From the NCBI GenBank assembly GCA_019911965.1, contig JAIOJF010000042.1, positions 1 to 64,000 on the forward strand: a DNA stretch of 64,000 bases, written 5' to 3'. The position numbers and the translations under genes are program-made. Source of the stretch: Paracoccaceae bacterium. GTDB lineage: Bacteria; Pseudomonadota; Alphaproteobacteria; Rhodobacterales; Rhodobacteraceae. Shown one piece after another: positions 1 through 9,433 of this stretch. The notes beneath the pieces were generated by a model. That model saw only the letters and a program-made list of their open reading frames with translations. It was not told where the DNA came from and searched no databases. Numbering within the stretch: position 1 is the stretch's first letter; the number at the start of each line of letters is the position of its first letter.

Positions 1-55
1 CAACCAGGTGCTGCAAGCATCGGTCGACAGTATCTACGCCGCGTCAACCGCCTGA
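1..55 (+). CDS. C-terminal end of an unidentified protein (partial, 5' cut by window)
   Basis: The frame starting at base 2 is open to a TGA at 53-55 and gives the last 17 residues NQVLQASVDSIYAASTA. Nothing in this tail identifies a family. It is followed by a short G+C-rich dyad (about 73-88) and then by the ilv promoter and leader region, so the upstream gene probably ends its own transcript here. It could also be a chance open frame, because only 18 codons are visible. Confidence 0.4.
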   Translation, partial: NQVLQASVDSIYAASTA

Positions 56-154
56 TGGCGTTCCTTTCCGCTGGCGCGGCCCCGCGCCGGCACATAACGC
101 GCAACTTTTGCAAAGCGTTCCGGCCACATTCGGCATCATTGTGAAAAATCGCGG

Positions 155-181
155 TTGACGGGTCCGCCGCCCGGCCATAAT
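155..181 (+). promoter_or_regulatory. Probable sigma70-type promoter of the ilv leader
   Basis: TTGACG at 155-160 matches the -35 consensus at five of six positions. CATAAT at 176-181 matches the -10 at five of six. The spacer is 15 nt, which is short but tolerated. Transcription would start about 25 nt before the leader peptide start codon at 212. No start-site mapping is available. Confidence 0.5.
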
Positions 182-211
182 GTTCCGCGCACGAAAATCG
201 GAGTAAACCCC

Positions 212-262
212 GTGATCCGCATGATTGTACTTCTGGTAGGAACTTGGCGCATGGGCCGGTAA
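212..262 (+). CDS. ilv operon leader peptide (16 aa, Ile/Val/Leu-rich)
   Basis: GTG at 212 with GGAG at 200-203 eight nt upstream opens a 16-codon frame ending in TAA at 260-262: MIRMIVLLVGTWRMGR. Five of the six codons from 224 to 238 and the one at 215 specify Ile, Val or Leu, the three end products of the acetohydroxyacid synthase pathway. It lies immediately before an intrinsic terminator and ilvI. Ribosome stalling at these codons when charged branched-chain tRNAs are scarce would report amino acid supply to the attenuator. An internal ATG at 221 is too far from the GGAG to be preferred. Confidence 0.75.
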   Translation: MIRMIVLLVGTWRMGR

Positions 263-291
263 CGGACACCCTGAACGGTACCCCATGCGCC
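246..291 (+). promoter_or_regulatory. Candidate antiterminator hairpin of the ilv attenuator
   Basis: GGCGCATGGG at 246-255 is perfectly complementary to CCCATGCGCC at 282-291. The 5' arm lies inside the last codons of the leader peptide, so a ribosome reaching the stop codon at 260-262 would cover it. A ribosome stalled on the Ile/Val/Leu codons would leave it free. The 3' arm takes the first two bases (290-291) of the terminator stem, leaving only four terminator base pairs. This is the classical mutually exclusive arrangement, inferred here from base pairing only. Confidence 0.6.
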
Positions 292-314
292 CCCGTCTGA
301 CCGGGGGTTTTTTT
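290..314 (+). terminator. Intrinsic terminator (attenuator) upstream of ilvI
   Basis: CCCCCG (290-295) pairs with CGGGGG (302-307) around a six-nt loop and is followed by seven T residues (308-314). It lies after the leader peptide stop codon and 42 nt before the ilvI start codon, the expected place for an amino acid attenuator. Confidence 0.8.
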
Positions 315-355
315 ATGCTCGAAAGAAAAGATGACGTCATGAACGGAGCAAACAT

Positions 356-2110
356 ATGACACGTCAGATGACCGGAGCGAAAATGGTGGTTCAGGCGCTG
401 AAGGATCAGGGCGTGGACGTTGTATTCGGCTATCCCGGCGGGGCGGTGCTACCGATTTATGACGAGGTCTTTCAGCAAAACGATATTCGTCACATCCTGG
501 TGCGGCACGAACAGGGCGCGGTGCATGCGGCCGAGGGGTATGCCCGTTCGACCGGCAAACCGGGCGTTGTGCTCGTCACCTCCGGCCCCGGCGCCACCAA
601 CGCGGTTACCGGCATCACCGACGCGCTGATGGATTCGATCCCGATCGTGGTGCTGTCGGGCCAGGTTCCGACCTTCATGATCGGCAACGACGCCTTTCAG
701 GAGGCTGACACTGTGGGCATCACCCGCCCCTGCACCAAGCATAACTGGCTGGTCAAGGATACCGACAAGCTGGCGGAAACCATCCATCAGGCGATGCATG
801 TCGCGATGGCCGGCCGGCCCGGCCCGGTGCTGGTGGATATCCCCAAGGACGTGCAGTTTGCCACCGGCACCTATATCGCGCCCAACAAGATGAAACCGTC
901 GCATTACCAGCCGAAGGTCAAGGGCGATATCGAGGCGATCACCGCCCTGGTGGCGGCGATGGAAAAGGCCGAACGCCCGATCTTCTATACCGGCGGCGGG
1001 GTGATCAATTCCGGGCCGGGTGCCTCGATCCTGCTGCGCGAACTGGTCAACGCCACCGGCTTTCCCATCACCTCGACCCTGATGGGCCTCGGGGCCTATC
1101 CCGCGTCGGGGCAGAACTGGCTGGGGATGCTGGGCATGCACGGCATGTATGAAGCCAACCTCGCGATGCACGATTGCGACCTGATGATCGCCATCGGCGC
1201 GCGGTTTGACGACCGGATCACCGGGCGGATCGATGCCTTTTCGCCGAAATCGAAAAAAGCGCATATCGACATTGACGCCTCGTCGATCAACAAGGTGATC
1301 CATGTCGATATCCCGATCCTCGGCGATGTCGGCCATGTGCTGGAAGACCTGCTGAAAATCTGGAAATCGCGCGGCCGCAAGACCAATTCCGAAGCCCTGA
1401 AAAAGTGGTGGAAGGTGATTGAAGAAAACCGCGCAGTCAATTGTCTTTCCTACAAAAACTCCGACAAGATCATCAAGCCGCAATATGCGCTGCAACGGCT
1501 TGAGGCGCTGACCAGGGGACATGACCGCTACATCACCACCGAGGTCGGGCAGCACCAGATGTGGGCGGCGCAATATCTCGGTTTCGAGGACCCCAACCGC
1601 CTGATGACATCGGGCGGGCTGGGCACGATGGGCTATGGCCTGCCTGCCTCGATCGGGGTGCAGGTGGCGCATCCGAAATCGCTGGTGATCAATGTCGCGG
1701 GCGATGCCAGTTTCCTGATGAACATGCAGGAAATGGGCACCGCGACGCAGTTCAACCTGCCGGTCAAGCAGTTCATCCTGAACAACGAACGCTTGGGCAT
1801 GGTGCGCCAGTGGCAGCAATTGCTGCATGGCGAGCGCTATTCGCATTCATGGTCGGAAAGCCTGCCCGATTTCGTGAAACTGGCCGAGGCGTTCGGGGCC
1901 AAGGGCATCTATTGCGACGATCCCAAGAACCTTGACGACGCGATCAACGAGATGATCGCCCATGACGGGCCGGTGATCATGGATTGCCTGGTCGAGAAAC
2001 ACGAAAACTGCTTCCCGATGATCCCGTCGGGCAAGCCGCATAATTTCATGTTGCTGGGCGAAGCCTCGACCGAGGGCGCAATTGACGCCGGCGGCGCGGT
2101 GCTGGTGTAA
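356..2110 (+). CDS. ilvI: Acetolactate (acetohydroxyacid) synthase large, catalytic subunit
   Basis: The 584-residue protein has the length and three-domain layout of AHAS catalytic subunits: N-terminal TPP-binding PYR domain, central FAD-binding domain and C-terminal PP domain. The catalytic glutamate is E52 in VRHEQGAVHAAEGYA. The ThDP/Mg motif is GDASFLMNMQE, about residues 449-459. It condenses pyruvate with pyruvate or 2-oxobutyrate, the first committed step of valine/leucine and isoleucine synthesis, in the cytosol. The start is preceded by GGAG (345-348). The regulatory subunit ilvH follows after 10 nt, and expression is probably controlled by the attenuator at 246-314. The symbol ilvB would be equally acceptable. 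Confidence 0.95.
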   Translation: MTRQMTGAKMVVQALKDQGVDVVFGYPGGAVLPIYDEVFQQNDIRHILVRHEQGAVHAAEGYARSTGKPGVVLVTSGPGATNAVTGITDALMDSIPIVVLSGQVPTFMIGNDAFQEADTVGITRPCTKHNWLVKDTDKLAETIHQAMHVAMAGRPGPVLVDIPKDVQFATGTYIAPNKMKPSHYQPKVKGDIEAITALVAAMEKAERPIFYTGGGVINSGPGASILLRELVNATGFPITSTLMGLGAYPASGQNWLGMLGMHGMYEANLAMHDCDLMIAIGARFDDRITGRIDAFSPKSKKAHIDIDASSINKVIHVDIPILGDVGHVLEDLLKIWKSRGRKTNSEALKKWWKVIEENRAVNCLSYKNSDKIIKPQYALQRLEALTRGHDRYITTEVGQHQMWAAQYLGFEDPNRLMTSGGLGTMGYGLPASIGVQVAHPKSLVINVAGDASFLMNMQEMGTATQFNLPVKQFILNNERLGMVRQWQQLLHGERYSHSWSESLPDFVKLAEAFGAKGIYCDDPKNLDDAINEMIAHDGPVIMDCLVEKHENCFPMIPSGKPHNFMLLGEASTEGAIDAGGAVLV

Positions 2111-2120
2111 GGAGACGACG

Positions 2121-2696
2121 ATGAACGCTCTGAGATTGAAGAAAGGCTCGTCCGGCAAAAGCGCGTATAATCTGCGCAATACCGGTGGCGACGTCTATGA
2201 AACCCACACCATCGCCGTGCTGGTGGATAACGAAGCCGGTGTTCTGGCGCGCGTGATCGGGCTGTTTTCCGGCCGCGGCTACAATATCGAAAGCCTGACC
2301 GTGGCCGAGGTGGATCATTCCGGGCATCTGTCGCGCATCACCATCGTCACCACCGGCACCCCGGCGGTGATCGAGCAGATCAAGGCGCAGCTTGCGCGGA
2401 TCGTACCGGTGCACGACGTGCATGACCTGACGGTCGAAGGCCCGTCGGTGGAGCGCGAACTGGCGATGCTGAAAGTGGCCGGCAAGGGCAATGACCGGGT
2501 CGAGGCGATGCGCCTGGCCGAGATTTTCCGCGCCTCGGTGGTGGATACCACGCTGGAAAGTTTCGTGTTCGAGATCACCGGCGCGCCCGACAAGATCGAC
2601 GCCTTCGTCGATCTGATGCGCCCGCTTGGCCTGATCGAAATTGCCCGCACCGGCGTTGCCGCCATCGCGCGCGGGGTGGGACAGATCAAGAAATGA
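2121..2696 (+). CDS. ilvH: Acetolactate synthase small, regulatory subunit
   Basis: The 191-residue protein has an N-terminal ACT domain at about residues 27-100 (HTIAVLVDNEAGVLARVIGLF, then GRGYNIESL) and the conserved C-terminal AHAS small-subunit domain. It binds IlvI, stimulates it and confers valine feedback inhibition. The ATG at 2121 is chosen because GGAG lies directly after the ilvI stop codon at the right distance; an in-frame ATG at 2082 would lie inside ilvI and has no Shine-Dalgarno sequence. A strong dyad follows the stop codon, ending a two-gene operon. Confidence 0.94.
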   Translation: MNALRLKKGSSGKSAYNLRNTGGDVYETHTIAVLVDNEAGVLARVIGLFSGRGYNIESLTVAEVDHSGHLSRITIVTTGTPAVIEQIKAQLARIVPVHDVHDLTVEGPSVERELAMLKVAGKGNDRVEAMRLAEIFRASVVDTTLESFVFEITGAPDKIDAFVDLMRPLGLIEIARTGVAAIARGVGQIKK

Positions 2697-2697
2697 A

Positions 2698-2747
2698 TGT
2701 CCCCGCCGGCGGCAGAAGATTCCCGAAAACTGCCGCGGGCGGGGACA
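2698..2747. terminator. Strong hairpin after ilvH
   Basis: Two 18-nt arms (2698-2715 and 2730-2747) pair at 17 of 18 positions around a 14-nt loop. No T tract follows, so it may stabilise the 3' end of the mRNA or work with Rho rather than act as a canonical intrinsic terminator. It separates ilvH from a convergent gene. Confidence 0.5.
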
Positions 2748-2804
2748 TCCCCCAGGTGGACGCTCCGGCGTCATTTCTGCATTTCGGCTCTTGCCCGAAA
2801 TGCG

Positions 2805-4046
2805 CTAAAACTTCATTTCATACCCGAATTTCATGCCCCGGTCATAGGTGTCGGAACGGGTCTTGCCGAAATCGAAATCAAGGCTCATCTGTCCGCCCGC
2901 GATATCGCCGCGCAGGCCAAGGCCGATCCGCGGGGCCGAGACCAGATCCACCCCGCCCAGCGTCGAACTGGCCCGCCGCATATCCGCCGCCGCGCTGACA
3001 TAGGGCACCAGGCGGTTCGGTGCCTCGGCGGTTCCGGTCATCGAGACCCTGACGCCGAGCGAGGCCGAGACATTGATCGCCTCGTTCGCTGCCACAACCG
3101 CGCCAAGGCCGGTGGTATAGGTCGGCTGCCATTCGTGATAGGCCCGCGCGAACAGGAACGGCTCTACCGTCACGGTATCGTGGCGCACCCTGCCGGTCAG
3201 TGTCATCCCGCCTGACAGCCGCCGCGAACTGAACGTGGCACCGCTGATGCCGTAGCGCGGCGCGGCAAAGGCGACAAAGCCGTCCAGGATCAGCGCATCG
3301 TTCCAGTTGCGCCCGAAATACGCGCCCAGCATCGGCGAGGTCACGGTTTCCGGGGTGCCGGCATCGGTCACGAAGGTGCGCCCGAAGCCGCCCAGGACCC
3401 CGACCAGCAGGTCCGGCGATACCAGCCGGTCCACCCCGCCGACCAGATCGAACGAATGGCCATCCAGCACCCCGGAATAGGACCGCCCCTCAAGCGTCGC
3501 CCAGGCATTCCATTCCGGCGGCAGGAAGCGATCGCTCACCATGCCGGAGGTGGACATGAACATCAGGTTCTTGGACACGATCGTGCCGCCCGACTTGAAG
3601 CGGTTCTGCGCGTTCAGTCCGACGCCGGTCGAGGTAGCGAAGGTCTGGCTGTCGGCGGCAATTTCGGCGGAAACGCCGTTCGGCGCGTCCTTGGCGCTGC
3701 CGGCCACGCAGGAAACCGCGGTGGCGGCGCTGGCAGCGCCATCAACCTTGATACGTACCGAAACAAGACCCGCATGGGTTGAAAAGGTTCCCGGCGTCGG
3801 GGCCGGGCGATAGCCCGCGCCGATATCGATCATCAACTGGCCCTTGCCGCTCAATGCGCGCCAGGACAGAAGATCATGCGGCTTCACCGCGACTTCCATC
3901 ACCCCGATACCGCCGTTCAGAACCCGGTAGGAGGCTCCGCGTTCGGCACAGGGAATCGACAAACCCTGAGCCATTCCAACGGGATAGAGGGCGAAGTTGG
4001 CAAGCGTACAGGCCACAAGGACCACGCATTTGCGCAGACTGATCAT
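2805..4046 (-). CDS. Orphan outer-membrane autotransporter-like beta-barrel protein
   Basis: A signal peptide is evident at residues 1-26 (MISLRKCVVLVACTLANFAL, ending near GMAQG). The middle, about residues 27-165, is a small domain without recognised motifs. From about residue 175 to the end the chain shows alternating amphipathic strands with Gly/aromatic turns, resembling an autotransporter beta-domain. It ends in MKFGYEMKF, whose terminal Phe is the BAM-recognition signature of outer-membrane proteins. The ATG at 4046 is preferred because the signal peptide starts there; an upstream in-frame ATG at 4148 adds 34 polar residues. The short N-terminal domain would be a very small passenger. 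The barrel call is fair; any function is unknown. Confidence 0.65.
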   Translation of the reverse strand: MISLRKCVVLVACTLANFALYPVGMAQGLSIPCAERGASYRVLNGGIGVMEVAVKPHDLLSWRALSGKGQLMIDIGAGYRPAPTPGTFSTHAGLVSVRIKVDGAASAATAVSCVAGSAKDAPNGVSAEIAADSQTFATSTGVGLNAQNRFKSGGTIVSKNLMFMSTSGMVSDRFLPPEWNAWATLEGRSYSGVLDGHSFDLVGGVDRLVSPDLLVGVLGGFGRTFVTDAGTPETVTSPMLGAYFGRNWNDALILDGFVAFAAPRYGISGATFSSRRLSGGMTLTGRVRHDTVTVEPFLFARAYHEWQPTYTTGLGAVVAANEAINVSASLGVRVSMTGTAEAPNRLVPYVSAAADMRRASSTLGGVDLVSAPRIGLGLRGDIAGGQMSLDFDFGKTRSDTYDRGMKFGYEMKF

Positions 4047-4341
4047 TGGTTTCTTACTGCCTCGAGCGGTGCTCTTTCCGAGCTTGTTGCGATCTTGATG
4101 CCCAAGTTTCGCCACATTTTCAACAGATTTGGCCCGGATTTGGGACAATAAGGCGAAAAAAGGCAGAATTGTGGCAGATTGCGTGACGCAAAAGACTCAC
4201 CTCGTAATTGAATCCTTAGCCGTATCGCAATATGTAGTGGCGGCGGAATCGACACCTACAAACGGGGAATTTCCGGCCTGACCGGTATCCGGGTGGTTTG
4301 ATTCGGAGTGTGATTGCATCCGGCCCACCGCCTCCGCACAG
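4047..4341. other. Intergenic region upstream of the beta-barrel gene
   Basis: About 300 nt separate the barrel gene start from the nrdJ terminator. The part at 4060-4250 is clearly more A+T-rich than the coding DNA and presumably carries the leftward promoter of the barrel gene. I could not pick -35/-10 elements with confidence and see no further gene. Confidence 0.4.
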
Positions 4342-4367
4342 AAAAACGGGCGGGGTTTCCCCCGCCC
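4342..4367 (-). terminator. Intrinsic terminator downstream of nrdJ
   Basis: On the minus strand, GGGCGGGG (4367-4360) and CCCCGCCC (4355-4348) form an eight-bp stem with a GAAA loop, followed by G and a run of five T (complement of A4342-4346). It lies about 130 nt after the nrdJ stop codon. A second dyad (CCGCCGC/GCGGCGG, about 4462-4482) lies closer to the stop codon but has no T tract. Confidence 0.75.
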
Positions 4368-4495
4368 AGTTTCACGTTTCAGGCTCATAGTTAACACCGC
4401 TCGGTTTGTTGCCTGCGGCCTGAACGCTTAGGGACGAGCGCACCCGCCCCCTATCCCGGGACCGCCGCGCTTGGAGCGGCGGCCCTGGTCATCTC

Positions 4496-7400
4496 CTAAC
4501 TGCACCCCGATGTTGCCCCGCAGGTGTTGCATTTCAAACAGGTGCCATTGCGCACCAACGTGTAATTGCCGCATTCGCCGCAACTGTCGCCCTCGAAGCC
4601 CTGCAGCCGCGCCTTGGTGCGGGCATCCATCTTGCCGATCGGCCGGGTTTCCGGCACCAGCGTCGCCAGCGCGCCCACCGGGTCGGAATGCGAGGTGCCG
4701 AAGACATTGTCCATGCCGCCCTGCAGCACCACCAGTTCCTGCGGCAGCCGTTTCCTGAGGTAGCCCGAGGATGACACCTGCCTGATCATGTCCAGCGACT
4801 TGTTCGCGGCACTCATCGTGACTTCGCCGAAATTCGGCTTTCCTTCCTCGTCGCCGCGGCCGAGATCGTCGAAGGTTTCGCCTTCGGGCTTCACATGTGC
4901 CAGATCCGTGCGGTCGAGATAGGAAATCGCCAGTTCGCGGAAGATGTAATCCAGGATCGAGGTGGCGTTCTTCACGCTGTCATTGCCCTGTACCATGCCG
5001 GCGGGTTCAAACCGGGTGAAGGTAAACGCCTCGACAAATTCATCCAGCGGCACGCCATATTGCAGCCCGACCGATACCGCGATGGCGAAATTGTTCATCA
5101 TCGCGCGGAACCCGGCCCCTTCCTTGTGCATGTCGATGAAAATCTCGCCGATGGCACCATCTTCATATTCGCCGGTGCGCAGATAGACCTTGTGGCCACC
5201 GACAATCGCCTTCTGGGTATAGCCCTTGCGCCGTTCCGGCAGTTTCTTGCGCTGCGAGCGGACAATCTCGCGGACCACGATCTTTTCCACGATCTTTTCC
5301 GCCAGCGCCTGTGCCTTCTCGCCCATCGGTGCGGATGAGGTCAGAACCTCTTCCAAATCCTCGTCATCCTCGATCAGTGACGACGACAAGGGCTGCGACA
5401 GTTTCGAGCCGTCGCGGTACAGCGCATTCGCCTTCACCCCCAGCGACCAGGACAATTCATAGGCCGCCTTGCAATCATCAATCAGCGCATCGTTCGGCAT
5501 GTTGATGGTTTTCGAGATCGCGCCCGAAATGAAGGATTGCGCCGCCGCCATCATGTGAATGTGGCTGTTGACCGACAGGAACCGCTTGCCGATCTTGCCG
5601 CAGGCATTGGCGCAGTCGAATACCGACAGGTGCTCGTCCTTCAGATGCGGCGCGCCTTCCAGCGTCATCGTTCCGCAGACATGGTTGTTGACCGCCTCGA
5701 TCTGCTGGCGGCTATAGCCGAGATGGCGCAGCAGGTCGAGACCGGGATTGTTCAGTTCCTTGGCCGGGATGCCCAGCGTGCCGCGGCAGAAATCCTCGCC
5801 CAGCGTCCACTGGTTGAACACGAAGCGGATATCGAAGGCCGACGGCAGCGCCGCCTCGATCTTGTCGATCTCGCCGGGGCCGAAGCCCTGCCCGATCAGC
5901 GCCGTGTGGTTGATCCCCGGCGCATTGCCAAGGGTGCCGTGGCCCACCGCATAGGCGATGATTTCTTCCACCTGCGAGGATTTGTAGCCAAGCTTCTCCA
6001 GCGCCGCCGGCACCGAGCGGTTGATGATCTTGAAATAGCCGCCGCCCGCCAGTTTCTTGAACTTGACCAGCGCGAAATCCGGTTCGATCCCGGTCGTGTC
6101 GCAATCCATCACCAGCCCGATCGTGCCGGTGGGCGCGATCACGCTGACCTGGGCATTGCGATAGCCGTGCTTTTCACCAAGGCGCAGCGCTTCGTCCCAG
6201 CTTGCACGCGCCAGCCCGACCAGATCCTGATCCGGGCAATTGCCGCCATCCAGCGCCACCGGCAGAACCGCCAGTTCCTCGTAGCCGCTGGTTTCGCCAT
6301 GCGCGGCGCGGCGGTGGTTGCGGATCACCCGCAGCATGTCCTCGGCGTTCTTCTCGTAGCCCGGGAAGGCACCGATCTCGCGGGCGATCTCGGCCGATGT
6401 GGCATAGGCCACCCCGGTCATCAGCGCCGTCAGCGCGCCGCACATCGCGCGGCCCTCGTCGCTGTCATAGCCAAGGCCCATATTCATCAGCAGGCCGCCG
6501 ATATTGGCATAGCCAAGGCCCAGCGTGCGGTAGCGATAGCTGAGCGATGCAATCTCGCGCGACGGAAACTGCGCCATCAGCACCGAGATTTCCAGCGTCA
6601 GCGTCCAGAGCCGCGTCGCATGCATGTAATCTTCCGACAGGAACGTGCCGTCGCGATAGAAGGTCAGCAGGTTCATCGACGCCAGATTGCAGGCGGTATC
6701 GTCCAGGAACATGTACTCCGAGCAGGGATTGGAGGCGCGGATTTCGCCGTCCTTCGGGCAGGTATGCCAGGCATTGATAGTGTCGTGGAACTGCATGCCG
6801 GGATCGGCGCAGGCCCAGGCGGCGTGTCCGATATCGTCCCACAGCTTGCTGGCCTTGACCGTCCTGGCCACCTTGCCATCGGTGCGGCGGCGCAAGTCCC
6901 AATCGGCATCGTCGCGCACCGCCTGCAAAAAGGCATCCGTCACTCGCACCGAATTGTTCGAGTTCTGCCCCGAAACCGTCAGATAGGCCTCGCTGTCCCA
7001 ATCGGTGTCATAGGTCGGGAATTCGATGGACTCGTAGCCCTGGCGTGCATATTGCAGCACCCGGTGGACGTAAGTTTCCGGAATCGCGTTCTTTTTCGCA
7101 GATCTGATGGCCGCTTTCAGGCTGGCATTGGCATTGGGATCAAACGCGTCCTCGGCCTTGCCGTCCCAGTCGCGGATCGCGCCGAAAATCTCGTTCAGCT
7201 TCTGCTCGTGCATTTTCGAGCCGGCAACGAGGGCCGCGACCTTCTGTTCTTCCTTGACCTTCCAGTTGATGAAATTCTCGATATCGGGGTGATCCATGTC
7301 GCAGATCACCATCTTGGCGGCGCGCCGCGTGGTGCCGCCCGACTTGATCGCACCTGCCGCGCGGTCGCCGATCTTCAGGAAACTCATCAGGCCCGAGGAT

Positions 7401-8149
7401 TTGCCGCCCCCGCCCAGGGGTTCGTTCTCGCCCCTCAGCGACGAGAAATTGGTGCCGGTGCCCGAGCCGTATTTGAACAGCCGCGCCTCGCGCACCCACA
7501 GATCCATGATGCCGCCATCGCTGACCAGATCGTCCTTCACCGACTGGATGAAGCAGGCATGTGGCTGGGGATGTTCATAAGCCGAGGCCGAGCGGGTCAG
7601 CTTGCCGCTGACATGATCGACATAATAATGCCCCTGCCCCGGCCCGTCGATGCCATAGGCCCAATGCAGGCCGGTATTGAACCATTGCGGCGAATTGGGG
7701 GCCGCCATCTGCGCCGCCAGCATGTAGCGCATTTCGTCGAAATAGGCGCGGGCATCGGCTTCGGACGAGAAATTGCCGCCCTTCCAGCCCCAATAGGCCC
7801 AGGCCCCGGCCAGACGGTCGAATACCTGGCGGGCACTTGTCTCGCCAACCAGGCGCTGATCCTCGGGCAGTTTTTCCAGCGCCTTTTCGTCCGGCACCGA
7901 ACGCCACAGGAATTCCGGAACATCCTTTTCCGCAACCTTCTTCAGCGCCGCCGGCACGCCGGCCTTGCGGAAATATTTCTGCGCGATCACGTCCGAGGCC
8001 ACCTGCGACCAGTTCGCGGGCACCTCGATATTTTCCAGCGAGAACACCAGCCGACCATCGGGATTGCGAATCTCCGAGGTGGTGGTTGCGAACTCGATCG
8101 CCTCGTAGGCGTCGGCCTCGGCACGCGTGAATCTGCGGTCAATCTTCAT
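4496..8149 (-). CDS. nrdJ: Adenosylcobalamin-dependent (class II) ribonucleotide reductase
   Basis: The 1217-residue protein has the long alphaproteobacterial NrdJ layout: N-terminal substrate and finger-loop region ([37 protein letters not shown]), a B12-binding alpha/beta barrel ([22 protein letters not shown]), and a C-terminal zinc-type Cys cluster CGECGN...CLKCNTCG that carries the redox cysteines. It reduces ribonucleotides to deoxyribonucleotides using coenzyme B12, independently of oxygen. The ATG at 8149 follows GGGGCA; an in-frame ATG 20 codons upstream lacks support and the family starts at MKI. It is monocistronic, with a terminator at 4342-4367. Confidence 0.95.
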   Translation of the reverse strand: MKIDRRFTRAEADAYEAIEFATTTSEIRNPDGRLVFSLENIEVPANWSQVASDVIAQKYFRKAGVPAALKKVAEKDVPEFLWRSVPDEKALEKLPEDQRLVGETSARQVFDRLAGAWAYWGWKGGNFSSEADARAYFDEMRYMLAAQMAAPNSPQWFNTGLHWAYGIDGPGQGHYYVDHVSGKLTRSASAYEHPQPHACFIQSVKDDLVSDGGIMDLWVREARLFKYGSGTGTNFSSLRGENEPLGGGGKSSGLMSFLKIGDRAAGAIKSGGTTRRAAKMVICDMDHPDIENFINWKVKEEQKVAALVAGSKMHEQKLNEIFGAIRDWDGKAEDAFDPNANASLKAAIRSAKKNAIPETYVHRVLQYARQGYESIEFPTYDTDWDSEAYLTVSGQNSNNSVRVTDAFLQAVRDDADWDLRRRTDGKVARTVKASKLWDDIGHAAWACADPGMQFHDTINAWHTCPKDGEIRASNPCSEYMFLDDTACNLASMNLLTFYRDGTFLSEDYMHATRLWTLTLEISVLMAQFPSREIASLSYRYRTLGLGYANIGGLLMNMGLGYDSDEGRAMCGALTALMTGVAYATSAEIAREIGAFPGYEKNAEDMLRVIRNHRRAAHGETSGYEELAVLPVALDGGNCPDQDLVGLARASWDEALRLGEKHGYRNAQVSVIAPTGTIGLVMDCDTTGIEPDFALVKFKKLAGGGYFKIINRSVPAALEKLGYKSSQVEEIIAYAVGHGTLGNAPGINHTALIGQGFGPGEIDKIEAALPSAFDIRFVFNQWTLGEDFCRGTLGIPAKELNNPGLDLLRHLGYSRQQIEAVNNHVCGTMTLEGAPHLKDEHLSVFDCANACGKIGKRFLSVNSHIHMMAAAQSFISGAISKTINMPNDALIDDCKAAYELSWSLGVKANALYRDGSKLSQPLSSSLIEDDEDLEEVLTSSAPMGEKAQALAEKIVEKIVVREIVRSQRKKLPERRKGYTQKAIVGGHKVYLRTGEYEDGAIGEIFIDMHKEGAGFRAMMNNFAIAVSVGLQYGVPLDEFVEAFTFTRFEPAGMVQGNDSVKNATSILDYIFRELAISYLDRTDLAHVKPEGETFDDLGRGDEEGKPNFGEVTMSAANKSLDMIRQVSSSGYLRKRLPQELVVLQGGMDNVFGTSHSDPVGALATLVPETRPIGKMDARTKARLQGFEGDSCGECGNYTLVRNGTCLKCNTCGATSGCS

Positions 8150-8832
8150 GTCTGCCCCATTTAAGTCTGATCGGGCCAAACGGTTGATCCGCCGTGCCCC
8201 CCTGGTCATTGGTCAAACAGGCGCTACCGCTCCGGTTTTCGCGACACGTCTGCAAGCTGCCCAAGCGCGGCTCTCGATGTTGCTGATACTAGATGTGGTG
8301 GCTTCCCTGCCAGTGGCTACAACCTGACGTATGCAGGCAGGTCCGGTCAACGGAATTATTCACGTTTTCGTCACATTTTGTAGTTGACGCGTCAGCGCCT
8401 ACCAGATGCAGGTCCGCCCCGGCCTGGCCACCTGCATGCCCGCCATCACCCCGGACGGCCCGCCAGACCGGCCTGGCACGCTGGTGGGGGAAGGCGAAAA
8501 TTCACCGGAAATCAAGGTTTTCGCAAGCTGGTTTCAGCCGCTATCCGAAGTGGTTCCGGGCACCGATCTGCGCTGCGATCCGGCCCGGGGCGGGGTGTTG
8601 GCACGATTCGTCCACAATTCGTGAAGGCCTGCAACATATCCCGAACCGCATCCGCCAGCCTGCCACGCAAAACTGCCAGAATATCCGGCCTGGAACCTTG
8701 CCGGAAGTTGATTACCGTCCGATTTCAGAGGATTGCACCGAACCTTTGCCACGGGTGGCGATCCGCGCGGAGACAGCGCCAAAACGGACAACGATTCGTG
8801 CCCAGGCCGGATCATCGAAAAGTCTGGAAGGA
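8150..8832. other. Long non-coding region between nrdJ and tRNA-Pro
   Basis: About 680 nt hold no convincing gene. The leftward nrdJ promoter must lie here. The A+T-rich stretch around 8340-8395 and the dyad ATGCAGGT/ACCTGCAT (8406-8413/8430-8437) are the only structured parts I can see. Several open frames exist on both strands but show no family resemblance and one runs into the tRNA. It could include a decayed gene or an unrecognised small RNA. Confidence 0.4.
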
Positions 8833-8909
8833 TGGTCGGGGCGATAGGATTCGAACCTACGACCTACGGTACCCAAAACCGTCGCGCTACCAGGCTGCGC
8901 CACGCCCCG
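8833..8909 (-). tRNA. tRNA-Pro (UGG)
   Basis: The minus strand from 8909 folds as a full cloverleaf: acceptor CGGGGCG/CGCCCCG, anticodon stem ACGGT/ACCGT with loop TTTGGGT (anticodon TGG), T-arm with GGTTCGAATCC, discriminator A and an encoded CCA. Length 77 nt including CCA. Confidence 0.95.
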
Positions 8910-8962
8910 AACATCCGGGCTGTCTACAGGTGGTGGGGAATTTTGAAAAGAGGCAATCGCCG

Positions 8963-9433
8963 TCAGTCGCAAGGCCAGGCCGCCGCCGCTCCGAAAGCGG
9001 GGTGGCGCAGCACATCGCCCACGGCAATGCGCAGACGGGCCGCCATGCCGCCATTGATCTCCAGCACGGCTACGATATCGCTGCCACCATCGATGATGGT
9101 TTCGGAATGCGGCTGCGCGTTTTCGTGGATATGGCGGATCGTGCCGTCGCTGCCCAGAAACAGCATGTCGAGGGGGATCAGCGTGTTCTTCATCCAGAAG
9201 CGCGCCCGCTGCGGATAATCATAGACAAACAGCATGCCGGAAAACGGCGGCAGGCTTTCGCGGTGCATCAACCCGTCCGAGCGCGCGGCGGGCGTGTCGG
9301 CCAGTTCCACCGTGAACCCCGCCCGGCCCCAGTCGCCTTTCAGGTCCACCCGGTCCGCCCGGCATTCGCCAGCCTGGGCAATCTGCGGCAAGGCCAGCAG
9401 CAGAAACGCCAACACCCGTGCGGCAGCGATCAT
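8963..9433 (-). CDS. DUF192 family periplasmic protein
   Basis: The 156-residue protein starts with a Sec signal peptide ([23 protein letters not shown]). It then shows the DUF192 core: [39 protein letters not shown] and the C-terminal [18 protein letters not shown]. The family is small, widespread, secreted or periplasmic, and of unknown biochemical role. Its start overlaps the stop codon of the cold-shock gene by four nt (ATGA), so the two are co-transcribed and translationally coupled. Confidence 0.85.
   Translation of the reverse strand: MIAAARVLAFLLLALPQIAQAGECRADRVDLKGDWGRAGFTVELADTPAARSDGLMHRESLPPFSGMLFVYDYPQRARFWMKNTLIPLDMLFLGSDGTIRHIHENAQPHSETIIDGGSDIVAVLEINGGMAARLRIAVGDVLRHPAFGAAAAWPCD

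Noticed and set aside
8210-8400. Possible cobalamin riboswitch upstream of nrdJ (GCCACTGGCAGGGAAGCC on the minus strand)
   Set aside because: Only a fragment resembles the riboswitch core; the conserved 5' helices and the 3' B12 box in the right order are missing, and a B12-requiring enzyme would not be expected to be shut off by B12.
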